The notes: generated by a model from the letters alone, not told the origin. A stretch of DNA of 64,000 nucleotides from Allobosea sp. CRIB-10 (GCF_900112185.1 NZ_FOKP01000011.1:62001-126000); one strand, 5' to 3'. Positions 46,807 through 55,656 are shown, counted from the stretch's first letter. Made by a program: numbers and translations.

Positions 46807-48264
46807 ATGATGAGCGTCAACGACCTGAACTATGAAGTCGTTACGGCAGCCGACCAGCGCGCCAATGCGCTGCGGCACTGGATCGGACTGATCACCGCAC
46901 TGGTCGATGCGGTGACCGTCGCTACCGTGGTCGCCGGCACCTCGATCGCCTATCACTTCGTCGCCTATCGCCATCTCGGCAATGACAAGATCACTGTCGA
47001 GCTCGCCTCGATGATCGCCGCGATCTTCGTCTTTACCAATCTGATGCGCGGCCGCTATCGGCTGGAGAATTATCTCTCGACCAAGGGCCAGATCGCCTCG
47101 GCCTTCACGGTCTGGAACCTGACGATGATCGCCTTCGTCGCCATCGTCTTCATGGTCAAGATCAACGACCAGTATTCGCGCGCGGTCGTGCTCGCCACCT
47201 ATGTCGCCGGCGCCCCGCTGATCGCGCTCGCCCGCTCGGCGATCGTGCGGACGATCTCAATGGCCTCGAAGACCGGCCGGATCACCTCCGAGCGGGTCTT
47301 CCTGATCGGGCGCGAGAGCGAGGTGATGTCCTTCGTCGCCCGCCACCAGCCCTGGAACATCGGCTTCTCGATCGTCGACGTCGCCTTCCTGCGCAGCAAC
47401 GACCCACGCCGGATCAATGATCCGCAGGCCGCGCTCGCCGCGGACCTCGCCACCGCCTCGGCCCGCGCCCGCGATCTCAAGCCGGATGCCGTCTTCATCG
47501 CTTTGCCCTGGTCTGACCAGGAGACGATCGATGCCTGCATCGACGCCTTCATGAACCTGCCGGTCGCGATCCATCTGACGCCGGAGCGGATCATGGACCG
47601 CTTCGACAACCCTCATATCGTGCGGATCGGTTCGCTCGCCTCGCTCAGGCTGACGCGCCCCGCGCTGTCCTTCGGCCAGATCCTGTTCAAGCGTCTCTTC
47701 GACATCGTCGCCGCCAGCGCGATCCTCATCGCCAGCCTGCCGGTGCTCCTGCTGATCGCCCTCGCGATCAAGCTCGATTCTAACGGGCCGGTGCTGTTCC
47801 TGCAGCGCCGCTACGGCTTCAACCAGGAGCCGTTCCGCATCTTCAAGTTCCGCACCATGACGACGACCGACGATGGCGAGGTGGTCAAGCAGGCGACGCG
47901 CAACGATCCGCGCATCACCAGGATCGGCAGCTTCCTGCGGCGCTATAATCTCGACGAATTGCCGCAGCTGCTCAACGTCATCGCCGGGCAGATGTCGCTG
48001 GTCGGACCCCGCCCGCATGCGCTCGCCCATGACCGCGAGTTCCAGCGCAAGATCGCGCTCTATGCCAGGCGCCACAACGTCAAGCCCGGCATCACCGGCT
48101 GGGCCCAGGTCAATGGCCTGCGCGGCGAGACCGACACCGACGACAAGATGGCCCGCCGTATCGCCTATGACCACTGGTATATCGACAACTGGTCGTTCTG
48201 GCTCGATATCGGCATCTTGCTGCGCACCGCGTTCAGCCCTCGGGCGTTCAGGAACGCCCGCTGA
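46807..48264 (+). CDS. Undecaprenyl-phosphate sugar phosphotransferase (polyprenyl glycosylphosphotransferase)
   Basis: This 485-aa protein has N-terminal membrane helices (about 25-140), a Rossmann-like domain (about 150-275) and the C-terminal bacterial sugar transferase domain. That domain shows KRLFDIVAASAILIAS, FRIFKFRTM, RRYNLDELPQLLNVIAGQMSLVGPRP and PGITGWAQVNGLRGET. It starts repeat units by moving a sugar-1-phosphate onto undecaprenyl phosphate in the inner membrane. ATG 46807 and 46810 are both possible. Rest of the glycan cluster is absent here. Confidence 0.92.
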   Translation: MMSVNDLNYEVVTAADQRANALRHWIGLITALVDAVTVATVVAGTSIAYHFVAYRHLGNDKITVELASMIAAIFVFTNLMRGRYRLENYLSTKGQIASAFTVWNLTMIAFVAIVFMVKINDQYSRAVVLATYVAGAPLIALARSAIVRTISMASKTGRITSERVFLIGRESEVMSFVARHQPWNIGFSIVDVAFLRSNDPRRINDPQAALAADLATASARARDLKPDAVFIALPWSDQETIDACIDAFMNLPVAIHLTPERIMDRFDNPHIVRIGSLASLRLTRPALSFGQILFKRLFDIVAASAILIASLPVLLLIALAIKLDSNGPVLFLQRRYGFNQEPFRIFKFRTMTTTDDGEVVKQATRNDPRITRIGSFLRRYNLDELPQLLNVIAGQMSLVGPRPHALAHDREFQRKIALYARRHNVKPGITGWAQVNGLRGETDTDDKMARRIAYDHWYIDNWSFWLDIGILLRTAFSPRAFRNAR

Positions 48265-48365
48265 GCGGAAACCTGACGCAACCCTCCCTTGAAGCTATCG
48301 CGCCTTTCCGGTTGATGGCTTTCAGCTAGAGTTCGCCGGCCAGCTTCAGGGAGGGGCGTCTTTCA

Positions 48366-49112
48366 ATGAATCAAATCGATTTGAACGGCAGGGTCGCGAT
48401 CGTCACCGGCGGCGCCCAGGGGATCGGCCGGGCCGTCGCCGAGCGTCTCGCTGCCAGCGGCGCCAAGGTCGCGATCTGGGACCTCGACGGCAGGCTCGCC
48501 AATGAGGCGGCGGCCGCGATCGGCCCGGCCGCGAGCGGACTTTCGATCGACGTCACCGACGCCAAGGCCGTGAACGCTGCCGCCGCCGAGCTGGAGCAGC
48601 GCCATGGCAGCGTCGACATCCTCGTCACCAGCGCCGGCATCGCCGGGCCGAACCTGAAGACCTGGGAATACCCGCTCGACGAATGGGGCAAGATCATGCG
48701 CCTCAATGTCGACGGCACCCTGCATTGCTGCCAGGCGGTGATCCCCGGCATGATCAAGCGCAATTACGGGCGGCTCGTGCTTGTCGCCTCGATCGCCGGC
48801 AAGGAGGGCAACCCCAACGCCTCCGCCTATTCGGCCTCGAAGGCGGCGGTGATCGCGCTGACCAAATCGCTCGGCAAGGAACTGGCGCAGCAGGACATCG
48901 CGGTGAACTGCATCACCCCGGCCGCCGCCCGCACCCGCATCTTCGATCAGATGAGCGAAGAGCATATCGGCTACATGCTGGCCAAGATTCCGCGCGGGCG
49001 CTTCCTGCTGCCGGAGGAGGTCGCCGCGATGGTCGCCTTCCTGGCCTCGGCCGAGAACAGCTTCACCACCGGCGCGGTGTTCGACCTCTCGGGCGGGCGG
49101 GCGACCTACTGA
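48366..49112 (+). CDS. SDR family NAD(P)-dependent oxidoreductase
   Basis: This 248-aa short-chain dehydrogenase has the cofactor loop TGGAQGIGRA, the NNAG-equivalent TSAGI, the catalytic Ser (VLVASIAGK) with YSASK, and the C-terminal TGAVFDLSGGRATY. It resembles 3-oxoacyl-ACP reductase and gluconate dehydrogenase-like SDRs. The substrate is unknown. It lies 69 bases upstream of an M20 amidohydrolase and may be co-transcribed with it. Confidence 0.9.
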   Translation: MNQIDLNGRVAIVTGGAQGIGRAVAERLAASGAKVAIWDLDGRLANEAAAAIGPAASGLSIDVTDAKAVNAAAAELEQRHGSVDILVTSAGIAGPNLKTWEYPLDEWGKIMRLNVDGTLHCCQAVIPGMIKRNYGRLVLVASIAGKEGNPNASAYSASKAAVIALTKSLGKELAQQDIAVNCITPAAARTRIFDQMSEEHIGYMLAKIPRGRFLLPEEVAAMVAFLASAENSFTTGAVFDLSGGRATY

Positions 49113-49181
49113 CAGCCAAATCGCCCGTGCCACGCTAAAGCGGGCTGGTCACGGCTGTGGCCGGCCCGCTAGATTGACTTC

Positions 49182-50441
49182 ATGACAACGACCCTGCCTT
49201 CGCCCGCCGTCCTCGGCGCCCGCGCTTTCGCCGCTCTCGCCGGCCTCAACCGGTTCACGGACGAGCCGGGCAAGCTGACGCGGCTCTATCTCTCGCCATC
49301 GCACCGGCAGGGCGCCGAATACGTCAAGGGTGCGATGGAGGTCGCGGGGCTGACAGCCTTCATCGACGCCGCCGGCTCGGTGCAGGGACGACGCGAGGGT
49401 GTGTCGCCCGGTCTGCCGGCGGTGCTGATCGGCTCGCATATCGACACTGTCCGCGATGGCGGTCGCTTCGACGGCAATCTCGGCGTCGTCGCCGGCATCC
49501 TGGCGACGCAGGCGATCCGCGATGCCGGCATCGCCTTGCCCTTCGCGCTCGAGGTCATCGCTTTCGGCGACGAGGAGACGGTGCGCTTCCCGACCTCGCT
49601 CTCGACCTCCTCGGCCCTGATCGGCCATTACGACCCGGCCTGGCTCAACTCGCGCGACGCCGACGGCGTCGTGCTGCGCGATGCGCTCGTCGCCTTCGGC
49701 GGCGATCCGGCGGGGATCGCGGGCCTCGCCCGCAAGCCGGGCTCGGTCAAGGCCTATCTCGAAGTCCATATCGAGCAGGGCCCGGTGCTCGAGGTCGAGG
49801 GCGAGGCGGTCGGCATCGTCACCGCGATCAACGCCCAGAGCCGCGCTGCCGTGCACGTCACCGGCGAGGCCGGTCACGCCGGCACCGTCCCGATGAAATT
49901 GCGCAAGGATGCGCTGACCGCCGCCGCCGAGATGGCGCTGGCGCTGGAGGCGATCGCCGGCAGCCATGACCAGGCGGTCGGCACGGTCGGCGTCTTCCGG
50001 CCCGATCCCGGCGCCACCAATGTCGTGCCCGGCGCGGCCGATTTCACCATCGATTATCGGGCCCCGTCGGGCGACACCGTCGCCGCCATGGAACGCGAGA
50101 TCCAGCAGCGCTTCGGCGAGATCGCCAAACGGCGTGGCGTCGGGCTGACGATCACGCCCTATTCGCGCGAGGATGCGACGCCGATGGCGGCGGAGTTGCA
50201 GGAGGCGCTCGCCGCCGGCATCGCCCGGACCGGATCCAATCTCTCGGCGCGCCGTCTGCCCTCCGGGGCTGGCCATGACGCCATGGCGATGGCGCGACTT
50301 TGCCCGTCCGCCATGCTGTTCGTGCGCTGCGAGAAGGGCATCAGCCATTCGCCGCTGGAGAACATGACCGAGCTCGACGCCGGTATCGCCATCCGCGTGC
50401 TGATCGAGACGATCCTGGAACTGGCGCGGCGCGAGGGCTGA
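49182..50441 (+). CDS. M20 family allantoate/N-carbamoyl amidohydrolase
   Basis: This 419-aa enzyme is of the same group as the one at 5245. It has GSHIDTVRDGGRFDG (His86, Asp88, Asp97), DEETVRFP (Glu131, Glu132), HIEQGPVLE and a C-terminal GAGHDAMAMAR with the metal His. The lack of other allantoin genes means the substrate could be allantoate, ureidoglycolate or an N-carbamoyl amino acid. It follows an SDR gene. Confidence 0.88.
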   Translation: MTTTLPSPAVLGARAFAALAGLNRFTDEPGKLTRLYLSPSHRQGAEYVKGAMEVAGLTAFIDAAGSVQGRREGVSPGLPAVLIGSHIDTVRDGGRFDGNLGVVAGILATQAIRDAGIALPFALEVIAFGDEETVRFPTSLSTSSALIGHYDPAWLNSRDADGVVLRDALVAFGGDPAGIAGLARKPGSVKAYLEVHIEQGPVLEVEGEAVGIVTAINAQSRAAVHVTGEAGHAGTVPMKLRKDALTAAAEMALALEAIAGSHDQAVGTVGVFRPDPGATNVVPGAADFTIDYRAPSGDTVAAMEREIQQRFGEIAKRRGVGLTITPYSREDATPMAAELQEALAAGIARTGSNLSARRLPSGAGHDAMAMARLCPSAMLFVRCEKGISHSPLENMTELDAGIAIRVLIETILELARREG

Positions 50442-50467
50442 GAGCGCGTCATTCGCGGCGAAACCGA

Positions 50468-50570
50468 GAGCATTTTCGAGCGAAGTGGATACCGGTTCGC
50501 GTGAAGAAAATGCGATAAAACAAAGGCCTTGAGCATTTCCGTGATTCGGAGAAACACGGAAATGCTCAAG
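50468..50570. repeat. Rhizobial-type dispersed repeat, copy 2
   Basis: This 103-bp element starts GAGCATTTTCGAGCGAAG and ends in a perfect hairpin with 16-bp arms (50528-50543 and 50555-50570). It is the inverse-orientation counterpart of 28306-28413. It sits downstream of the M20 gene, where the hairpin may also act as a weak terminator, though no U-tract follows. The 50442-50700 gap holds nothing else clear. Confidence 0.75.
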
Positions 50571-50700
50571 CGCGGACCCGGCAATTCCGGGATAAGGCGC
50601 CGGTCAGTGCCTCATCCTGCCGAGCACGGCTTGTGCCTTGAAAACTCCCGCGCCCTTCGCCCTTTGGGGGACAGGGAGGCGAAGGGCGCGGCGGCCGCTT

Positions 50701-50982
50701 CTACCAGCGGTCGTAACGGTCGTGATGGCGGCCGCCATGGGCCGGGGCCCAGGGCGGCGGGCCGCCGCGGTGATGGCGATAGCCGTAGTCGTCGCGATAG
50801 CGATGGCGGCGCTCCCAGCGGTGCTGGCGCCGAATCTCCCACATCCGGTACTCGCGGCCGTGGCGGGCATAGCTGGCCTCGACCTTGTCGAGCGTGGCAG
50901 CGCCGCTGAAGGCTTCGCTGGCGGCGGCCGGGGTCATGGCGGCGCCGAGCGCGATCGCCGCGGCGATGAGAAGCTGTCGCAT
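50701..50982 (-). CDS. Small secreted His/Arg-rich protein
   Basis: This 93-aa protein has a signal peptide (MRQLLIAAAIALGAAMTPAAA). The mature part is rich in Arg, His, Tyr and Gly (RRHRYRDDYGYRHHRGG, AHGGRHHDRYDRW). Many alphaproteobacterial secreted proteins look like this and have no known role; the His cluster could bind metal. The start at 50982 is set by the signal peptide. Confidence 0.6.
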   Translation of the reverse strand: MRQLLIAAAIALGAAMTPAAASEAFSGAATLDKVEASYARHGREYRMWEIRRQHRWERRHRYRDDYGYRHHRGGPPPWAPAHGGRHHDRYDRW

Positions 50983-51108
50983 AGGGCATCTCCTTTTGGT
51001 TGCCGCGATAAATGCGTGTCTGTCCAGAACTCCGCGTGAACGGTGTAGTTCGCTGGCGTTCATCTTCGCCCGGTTTCCGCCGCGGGCCTGCGAGGTTATG
51101 ATGCCGGG

Positions 51109-51540
51109 ATGCCCCTGCCGCCCGACTTCGTCCACGCCTCGCGTGATCTGGAACGCTTCCTGCTCGATGCCCGCGAGACCCTGAGCCACGCGACCACCCA
51201 TCAGACCTGGTACTCGGTGCTCGGCGTCTTCGTCACCTTCCGGGCGCGCCTGTCGGTGCCGCAGGCGGTCGCCTTCGCACAGGCGCTGCCGCCGCTCCTC
51301 GGCGCGATGTTCCTCTACGAATGGGACCCGGCGCAGGAGCCGCTGGCCTTCGCACCGCGGGCGGAATTGGCGCGCGAGGCGATGGGATTTCGCATCGAGC
51401 ACAGCTTTCTGCCGGAGAGCGCGATCGAGGATGTCGCCGCCGCGCTCTGGCGGCATGTGGATCGCCGCGCCTTCGCGCGCATGCTCGACACCTTGCCGCC
51501 GGCAGCGCGGGCGTTCTGGGCTTTGCCTGCTGAAACCTGA
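51109..51540 (+). CDS. DUF2267 domain protein
   Basis: This 143-aa cytoplasmic protein fits DUF2267, helical repeats with the LPPLLGAMFLYEWDPAQEPL segment typical of the family. Such proteins have no firm function. The 3' end is 3 bases from the convergent SpoIIAA-like gene. The upstream 126-bp gap is the shared promoter region with the 50701 gene. Confidence 0.75.
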   Translation: MPLPPDFVHASRDLERFLLDARETLSHATTHQTWYSVLGVFVTFRARLSVPQAVAFAQALPPLLGAMFLYEWDPAQEPLAFAPRAELAREAMGFRIEHSFLPESAIEDVAAALWRHVDRRAFARMLDTLPPAARAFWALPAET

Positions 51541-51543
51541 AGG

Positions 51544-51930
51544 TCAGGCGTTCGGTCCGCCCTCGATCTCGCTGGCCCAGGCGAGCGCCGCGTCGAAGGC
51601 ATCCGGCTTGAAGCTTCTGACCTCGACGAAGGGCACGAGCGGGCTGGCGATCGCCACCAGCGTCTCGATCCAGCCCTTGTCGGTGACGACAGCCTCGCGC
51701 GGAAAGCGGTGCCATTGCAGGATCTTACCGAAGCCGTAGCGCGCGTCCTTGAGGCCGGCGCGGAAGGTCATGTCCTCGAAGCCGCTGAGGTCGGCGAGGA
51801 TGCCGAGCTTCTCATGGCGTTCGAGCTTGGCCTCGATCTCGGCGATCAGCCTGTCGAAATCCGGCTCGTCGAGCGTGCCGGTGATGCGGAAGGCCGCGAC
51901 ATGGTCGGCGGCGGGAAGGATGTCGAGCAT
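51544..51930 (-). CDS. SpoIIAA-like (STAS-related) protein
   Basis: This 128-aa protein matches the SpoIIAA-like family PF11964 (VAAFRITGTLDEPDFDRLIAEIEAKLERHEKLGILADLSGFEDMT, LQWHRFPREAVVTDKGWIETL). The start at 51928-51930 follows a GGAGG-type site. The family is small and soluble; its function is unknown. Confidence 0.75.
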   Translation of the reverse strand: MLDILPAADHVAAFRITGTLDEPDFDRLIAEIEAKLERHEKLGILADLSGFEDMTFRAGLKDARYGFGKILQWHRFPREAVVTDKGWIETLVAIASPLVPFVEVRSFKPDAFDAALAWASEIEGGPNA

Positions 51931-52051
51931 GGGCGCCTCCTGGTCTGCACCGGAGACAACGCAGGCCTGCGGGCGAAGTTCGCAGGCGAACCATCGCCGG
52001 GCGGAGGCGTTGGCAATGCATGGGGGCTCAACGCACGCAAAGGAGACGATG

Positions 52052-52267
52052 ATGGCCAATGCTGGCGGGAAGCTCGGTCCGAGCATCAACGGCAAGGGAG
52101 ACGGCACCGGCGCGACGAGCTCGCGACCGGTCTCGCTGCCCGATCACAAGGTGCTCTCCAATCGCGACAAGACACAACTCAACCGCGGCCGCGGCCTCGA
52201 CGGCAAATGGATCGGGAACGAGCAGGTCTACGAGACGCAGGCGAACCGGCGTTCACCGGGCGACTGA
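52052..52267 (+). CDS. Small hypothetical protein
   Basis: This 71-aa, Gly/Asn/Lys-rich, polar protein has AGGAGA at 52041-52046 five bases before the ATG. It is likely disordered and resembles small stress proteins in composition only. No family is recognised. Its stop is 3 bases from that of the convergent 52271 gene. Confidence 0.6.
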   Translation: MANAGGKLGPSINGKGDGTGATSSRPVSLPDHKVLSNRDKTQLNRGRGLDGKWIGNEQVYETQANRRSPGD

Positions 52268-52270
52268 GGC

Positions 52271-52972
52271 CTATTTCAATGCGATGATCAGCATCAGGAA
52301 GACCAGGATGATCAGGACCTGCTTCAGGCTCCAGTTGATCCGCCGGAGCTGCTCGGCGACAGGGTCTTCCGGCTCTTCGGCCTCCTGATCCGGCTGTCCG
52401 GCCGCACCGTAATGCGGGTCGGCAGCCGGTTCCGGTGGGCGCCAACTGATGCTCTGTACGCGTCCATGCGCCTGGCGCGGGCGGCCATCGGCCTCCGGCG
52501 CGAGATGGAACACCGGCGGCTCCTCGTCGCCGGCGCCCTCGCGCAGCCAAAGATTGGTGGTCGTGGCAAATGAGAGGCTGCCGGCGCGACCTTCGGCGAT
52601 GTCCTGCCGGAGCCCGGCGAATAGCGGTTGCGGCAGGAACAACTCGGCGGCGAGGCGATCATCGAGATCGCCCTGAGCCCCGGCGGGCAGGCTGAGCCGC
52701 AGCAGCGGCGCGCTCTCGCCGGGAAAGGAGCGGATCGTCAGGGACAGATCCTGCGCCGGCTCGGGCTGGCCGATCCGGGCGAGACTCATGCCATCCGGCC
52801 GGGCATGACCTTCGATCCTGGTGGCATCGTGCTGCGCGCCGTCACGCCATTCGCGACCGGCGACGACAACGAGCCCATCGGCGATGAGGGCGAGCGACTT
52901 GCCGGCGTCCTGGACGAACGTGCTGCCCGCCGTCGTCATCCGCCCGTCCACAATGCTGGCGCTGTCGCTCAT
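52271..52972 (-). CDS. Tail-anchored hypothetical protein
   Basis: This 233-aa protein has a soluble N-terminal part and one C-terminal hydrophobic helix (VLIILVFLMLIIALK), which would anchor it with the bulk in the cytoplasm. An acidic, proline-rich linker lies before the helix. The start MSDSAS at 52972 is the best of several. No family is recognised. Confidence 0.6.
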   Translation of the reverse strand: MSDSASIVDGRMTTAGSTFVQDAGKSLALIADGLVVVAGREWRDGAQHDATRIEGHARPDGMSLARIGQPEPAQDLSLTIRSFPGESAPLLRLSLPAGAQGDLDDRLAAELFLPQPLFAGLRQDIAEGRAGSLSFATTTNLWLREGAGDEEPPVFHLAPEADGRPRQAHGRVQSISWRPPEPAADPHYGAAGQPDQEAEEPEDPVAEQLRRINWSLKQVLIILVFLMLIIALK

Positions 52973-53147
52973 CCCATCCCCGCCGTGAGTCGGTTCGGAC
53001 GATAGCAGGTCGGCCTCGCGAAACCAGAATGGCATGTTGTTCTACGCCGGGGAGGAATGGGCTGCGCCGGAAAAGAAAATTTCCTTCTACGCGCCTTCGG
53101 CGAAAGGCTCTTCCCGATCGGCGCGTACCTTTAAAAGAACGTTTGGA

Positions 53148-53176
53148 TTGACATGCAGAACGGGGGTTCCTAGATT
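53148..53176 (+). promoter_or_regulatory. Sigma70-type promoter of the met operon
   Basis: TTGACA at 53148-53153 and TAGATT at 53171-53176 with a 17-bp spacer give a close match to the consensus. Transcription would start near 53183, shortly before the SAM-II-like aptamer. Confidence 0.7.
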
Positions 53177-53197
53177 GCGGGTGTCGTCGGGTAACCG

Positions 53198-53255
53198 ATG
53201 GCCGCGGAGATTTGAGCGAGCAGCTTGCGCCGCGTCACCAAACGCTAAAGCGCCA
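53198..53255 (+). promoter_or_regulatory. Probable SAM-II riboswitch
   Basis: The features of the alphaproteobacterial SAM-II (metA) motif are present in order: P1 arm CGCGG (53203-53207), GATTTGAGC (53208-53216), CTTGC (53224-53228), P1 partner CCGCG (53230-53234) and CGCTAAAGCG (53243-53252). AGC of the first loop can pair with the GCT of the last box to form the pseudoknot. It is followed by a stem CCACGAC/GTCGTGG (53253-53269). CTCC at 53271-53274 can pair with the GGAG of the leader ribosome binding site. SAM would thus shut off the methionine importer. Assigned by recall of the motif, not by a covariance model. Confidence 0.7.
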
Positions 53256-53293
53256 CGACGTGGTCGTGGGCTCCCCAGCTTGAGGAGATGAAC

Positions 53294-53362
53294 ATGACCG
53301 GCTCCGCTCTCCGCCCTGTCGAACCGCTCGCCCGTTCGATGATGTGCTGTTGTCGCCGCTGA
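53294..53362 (+). CDS. Cys-rich leader peptide
   Basis: This 22-codon frame has a strong GAGGAG site 6 bases before its ATG and lies between the SAM-II-like element and the first structural gene. It ends in MMCCCRR, with three consecutive Cys codons, the mark of translational attenuation by charged tRNA-Cys. Downstream, CGCCGC-AAC-GCGGCG (53416-53430) forms a hairpin just before the next start codon. Ribosome stalling at the Cys codons could alter it. Too short for standard annotation. Confidence 0.6.
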   Translation: MTGSALRPVEPLARSMMCCCRR

Positions 53363-53439
53363 TCCAGCGCTGACGCCGTTTATCGGCATCAATTCCGACA
53401 TCACCACATAGAGGGCGCCGCAACGCGGCGAAGATCGTC

Positions 53440-53679
53440 ATGTCGTTCCAGTCCCAGGTCGTTTCCAGTCCGCCGGCCCGCCAGGCTTATGTCATCGAGG
53501 TCGGCGAGACCCAGGCGGGCCTCGTCGCCCGCAGCGCCGATGAGCGCTTCTACACCTTCATCTCCGCCTCGGCGGCGTTCGACCGGCTCGAAGGCCAGCG
53601 CTTCGCGACGCCGGTCGCGGCCGAACTGGCAGCGCGTCAGCTGGTCCGCTCGCGTCCCGGCCTGCGGCTGGCCGCCTGA
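53440..53679 (+). CDS. Small hypothetical protein in the met operon
   Basis: This 79-aa protein of unknown family (AYVIEVGETQAGLVARSADERFYTFISASAAFDRLEGQRFATPVAAELAARQL) may fold as a small alpha/beta domain. It sits between the leader peptide and metN on the same strand and is probably the first gene under the riboswitch. The ribosome binding site is weak, so its translation may depend on the leader region. Confidence 0.6.
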   Translation: MSFQSQVVSSPPARQAYVIEVGETQAGLVARSADERFYTFISASAAFDRLEGQRFATPVAAELAARQLVRSRPGLRLAA

Positions 53680-53689
53680 GGAGCGACCG

Positions 53690-53884
53690 ATGATGCTCCT
53701 CGACGCCTTGCGCGCAGCCTTCGCCGCCTGGTTCGAGCGGGCCGTGCCCGCCGAACTGAGCGAGCCGCGCTGGCTGGAGCGCTCTCTCACCGAACTCGGC
53801 GCCGAGGAGCGCCGCCGCTCGATCCGCGAGGTCACGCTCGAGCAATTGGGCAATGCGCACTGGTCGTGCCACACGCATTTCTGA
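53690..53884 (+). CDS. Small hypothetical protein with C-terminal Cys/His motif
   Basis: This 64-aa protein begins MMLLDALRAAFAAWFERA and ends HWSCHTHF. Two His and one Cys close to the end could bind a metal. GAGGAG lies 6-11 bases before the ATG. It starts 10 bases after the 53440 gene and ends just before metN, so it is part of the met operon. No family is recognised. Confidence 0.6.
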   Translation: MMLLDALRAAFAAWFERAVPAELSEPRWLERSLTELGAEERRRSIREVTLEQLGNAHWSCHTHF

Positions 53885-53891
53885 GGTCATG

Positions 53892-55001
53892 ATGAACGCC
53901 CCCGTGAAGCCCGGCGCCTTTCGCGTCGAGGCGCTCCTTCCGACGCCTCCGGCCGACGCGATCATTCGCTTCGAGGCCGTCGGCAAGACCTTTGCGAGCC
54001 GCGACGGCCAGGAGCCGGTGACGGCGCTCGCCGGTATCGACCTTGCCGTGCCGCGCGGCAGCATCGTCGGCGTGATCGGCCGCTCCGGCGCCGGCAAGTC
54101 GACCCTGATCCGCCTGGTCAACGGGCTGGAGCGCGCCACTTCCGGCCGCATCCTGATCGAGGGCGAGGACGTCACCAACCTGACCGAGGCCGGCTGGCGC
54201 GAGCGCCGGCGCGCCACCGGCATGGTCTTCCAGCATTTCAACCTGCTGTCGTCGCGCACGGTCTTCGACAATGTCGCGCTGCCGCTGGAGATCGCCGGCG
54301 TGCCTAGGGCGAAGATCGAGGCGCAGGTCAGCCGCCTGCTCGCTCTGGTCGGGCTTTCCGACAAGCGCGAGCGCTACCCGGCCGAGCTCTCCGGCGGCCA
54401 GAAGCAGCGCGTCGGCATCGCCCGGGCGCTGGCGACCGAGCCCAAGGTGCTGCTCTGCGACGAGGCGACCTCGGCGCTCGATCCCGAGACCACCCGCTCG
54501 ATCCTGGCCCTGCTCAAGCAGGTCAATCGCGAGCTCGGCATCACCATCCTGCTGATCACCCACGAGATCCCGGTGATCAAGGAGATCTGCGACCGCGTCG
54601 CGGTGATCGAGGGCGGCCATATCGTCGAGGAGGGCGAGACCTTCGAGGTGATGACAAGGCCGCGCCACCCGACCACGGCGAGCTTCGTCGAGTCGGTGAC
54701 CGGCGTCGAGGTCCCAGAATACCTCGCCGGCCGCATCCATAAGCAGGCACTCGCCGGCGACAGCGCCGTGCTGCGCATCGCCTTCACCGGCGAGAACGCG
54801 ACGACGCCGGTGATCAGCCGCCTCAGCGCCGTGATCGGCGTCGACGTCAACATCCTCGCCGGCCGCATCGATGCGATCGGCGACAAGCCCTTCGGCAGCC
54901 TGCTGGTCTCGGTGCCGGCGAGCGAGCCCGCGCTCTCCGCCGTCTTCGGCGCGCTGAAATCCCTCGATCTCAAGGCGGAGCTGGTCGGCCATGTCTCCTG
55001 A
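53892..55001 (+). CDS. metN: Methionine ABC transporter ATP-binding protein
   Basis: This 369-aa ATPase has Walker A GRSGAGKST, signature LSGGQKQR, Walker B VLLCDEATSALD and a C-terminal NIL domain (about 275-365) that senses intracellular methionine. The N-terminus is about 20 residues longer than in E. coli. ATG 53892 is spaced better from GAGG than the ATG at 53889. It overlaps metI by 11 bases. Confidence 0.93.
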   Translation: MNAPVKPGAFRVEALLPTPPADAIIRFEAVGKTFASRDGQEPVTALAGIDLAVPRGSIVGVIGRSGAGKSTLIRLVNGLERATSGRILIEGEDVTNLTEAGWRERRRATGMVFQHFNLLSSRTVFDNVALPLEIAGVPRAKIEAQVSRLLALVGLSDKRERYPAELSGGQKQRVGIARALATEPKVLLCDEATSALDPETTRSILALLKQVNRELGITILLITHEIPVIKEICDRVAVIEGGHIVEEGETFEVMTRPRHPTTASFVESVTGVEVPEYLAGRIHKQALAGDSAVLRIAFTGENATTPVISRLSAVIGVDVNILAGRIDAIGDKPFGSLLVSVPASEPALSAVFGALKSLDLKAELVGHVS

Positions 55002-55656
55002 ACTCATCCGTCTGATCGTCGAGGCGACCGGCGATACCTTGCTGATGGTCGCGATCGCCGCCGGGCTCGGCACGGCGCTCGGCCTGCCGCTCGGCGTCTT
55101 CCTCGCCACCAGCAAGAAGGGCGAGCTCTTCGCCGCGCCTGCGGTCAACGCGGTGCTCGGCGCGCTGGTCAACGCGACGCGCTCGACGCCCTTCATCATT
55201 CTGGTCGTTGCGATCATCCCCTTCACCCGGCTGATCGCCGGCACCTCGATCGGCACCTTCGCCGCGACCGTGCCGCTGACCGTGGCGGCGACGCCCTTTA
55301 TCGCCCGCCTGATCGAAGGTGCCATCCGCGAGGTCGACCAGGGCCTCGTCGAGGCGGCCCGCTCGATGGGCGCGACCCCGCTGCAGATCGTCCGCAAGGT
55401 GCTGGTGCCCGAGGCGCTGCCGGCGATCGTGCTCGGCCTGACCTTGGCTCTGGTCAGCCTCCTCGGCTTCTCGGCCATGGTCGGCGCCGTCGGCGGTGGC
55501 GGCTTGGGCGATCTCGGCATCCGCTACGGCTATCAGCGCTTCATGCCGGATGTGATGGCGATCGTCGTCGCCGTGCTGATCGTCCTCGTCCAGACGGTGC
55601 AGAGCGTCGGCGACCGCCTGTCGCGCCGCCTCAACAAGCGCCTGCGCCACGCCTGA
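54991..55656 (+). CDS. metI: Methionine ABC transporter permease
   Basis: This 221-aa inner membrane permease has five predicted helices and the EAA loop (EAARSMGATPLQIVRKVLVPEALPAIVLGL). It pairs with MetN and MetQ. The start overlaps the 3' end of metN. Confidence 0.93.
   Translation: MSPELIRLIVEATGDTLLMVAIAAGLGTALGLPLGVFLATSKKGELFAAPAVNAVLGALVNATRSTPFIILVVAIIPFTRLIAGTSIGTFAATVPLTVAATPFIARLIEGAIREVDQGLVEAARSMGATPLQIVRKVLVPEALPAIVLGLTLALVSLLGFSAMVGAVGGGGLGDLGIRYGYQRFMPDVMAIVVAVLIVLVQTVQSVGDRLSRRLNKRLRHA

Noticed and set aside
50528..50570. Rho-independent terminator of the M20 gene
   Set aside because: The hairpin is perfect, but no U-tract follows and the same sequence is part of a dispersed repeat.
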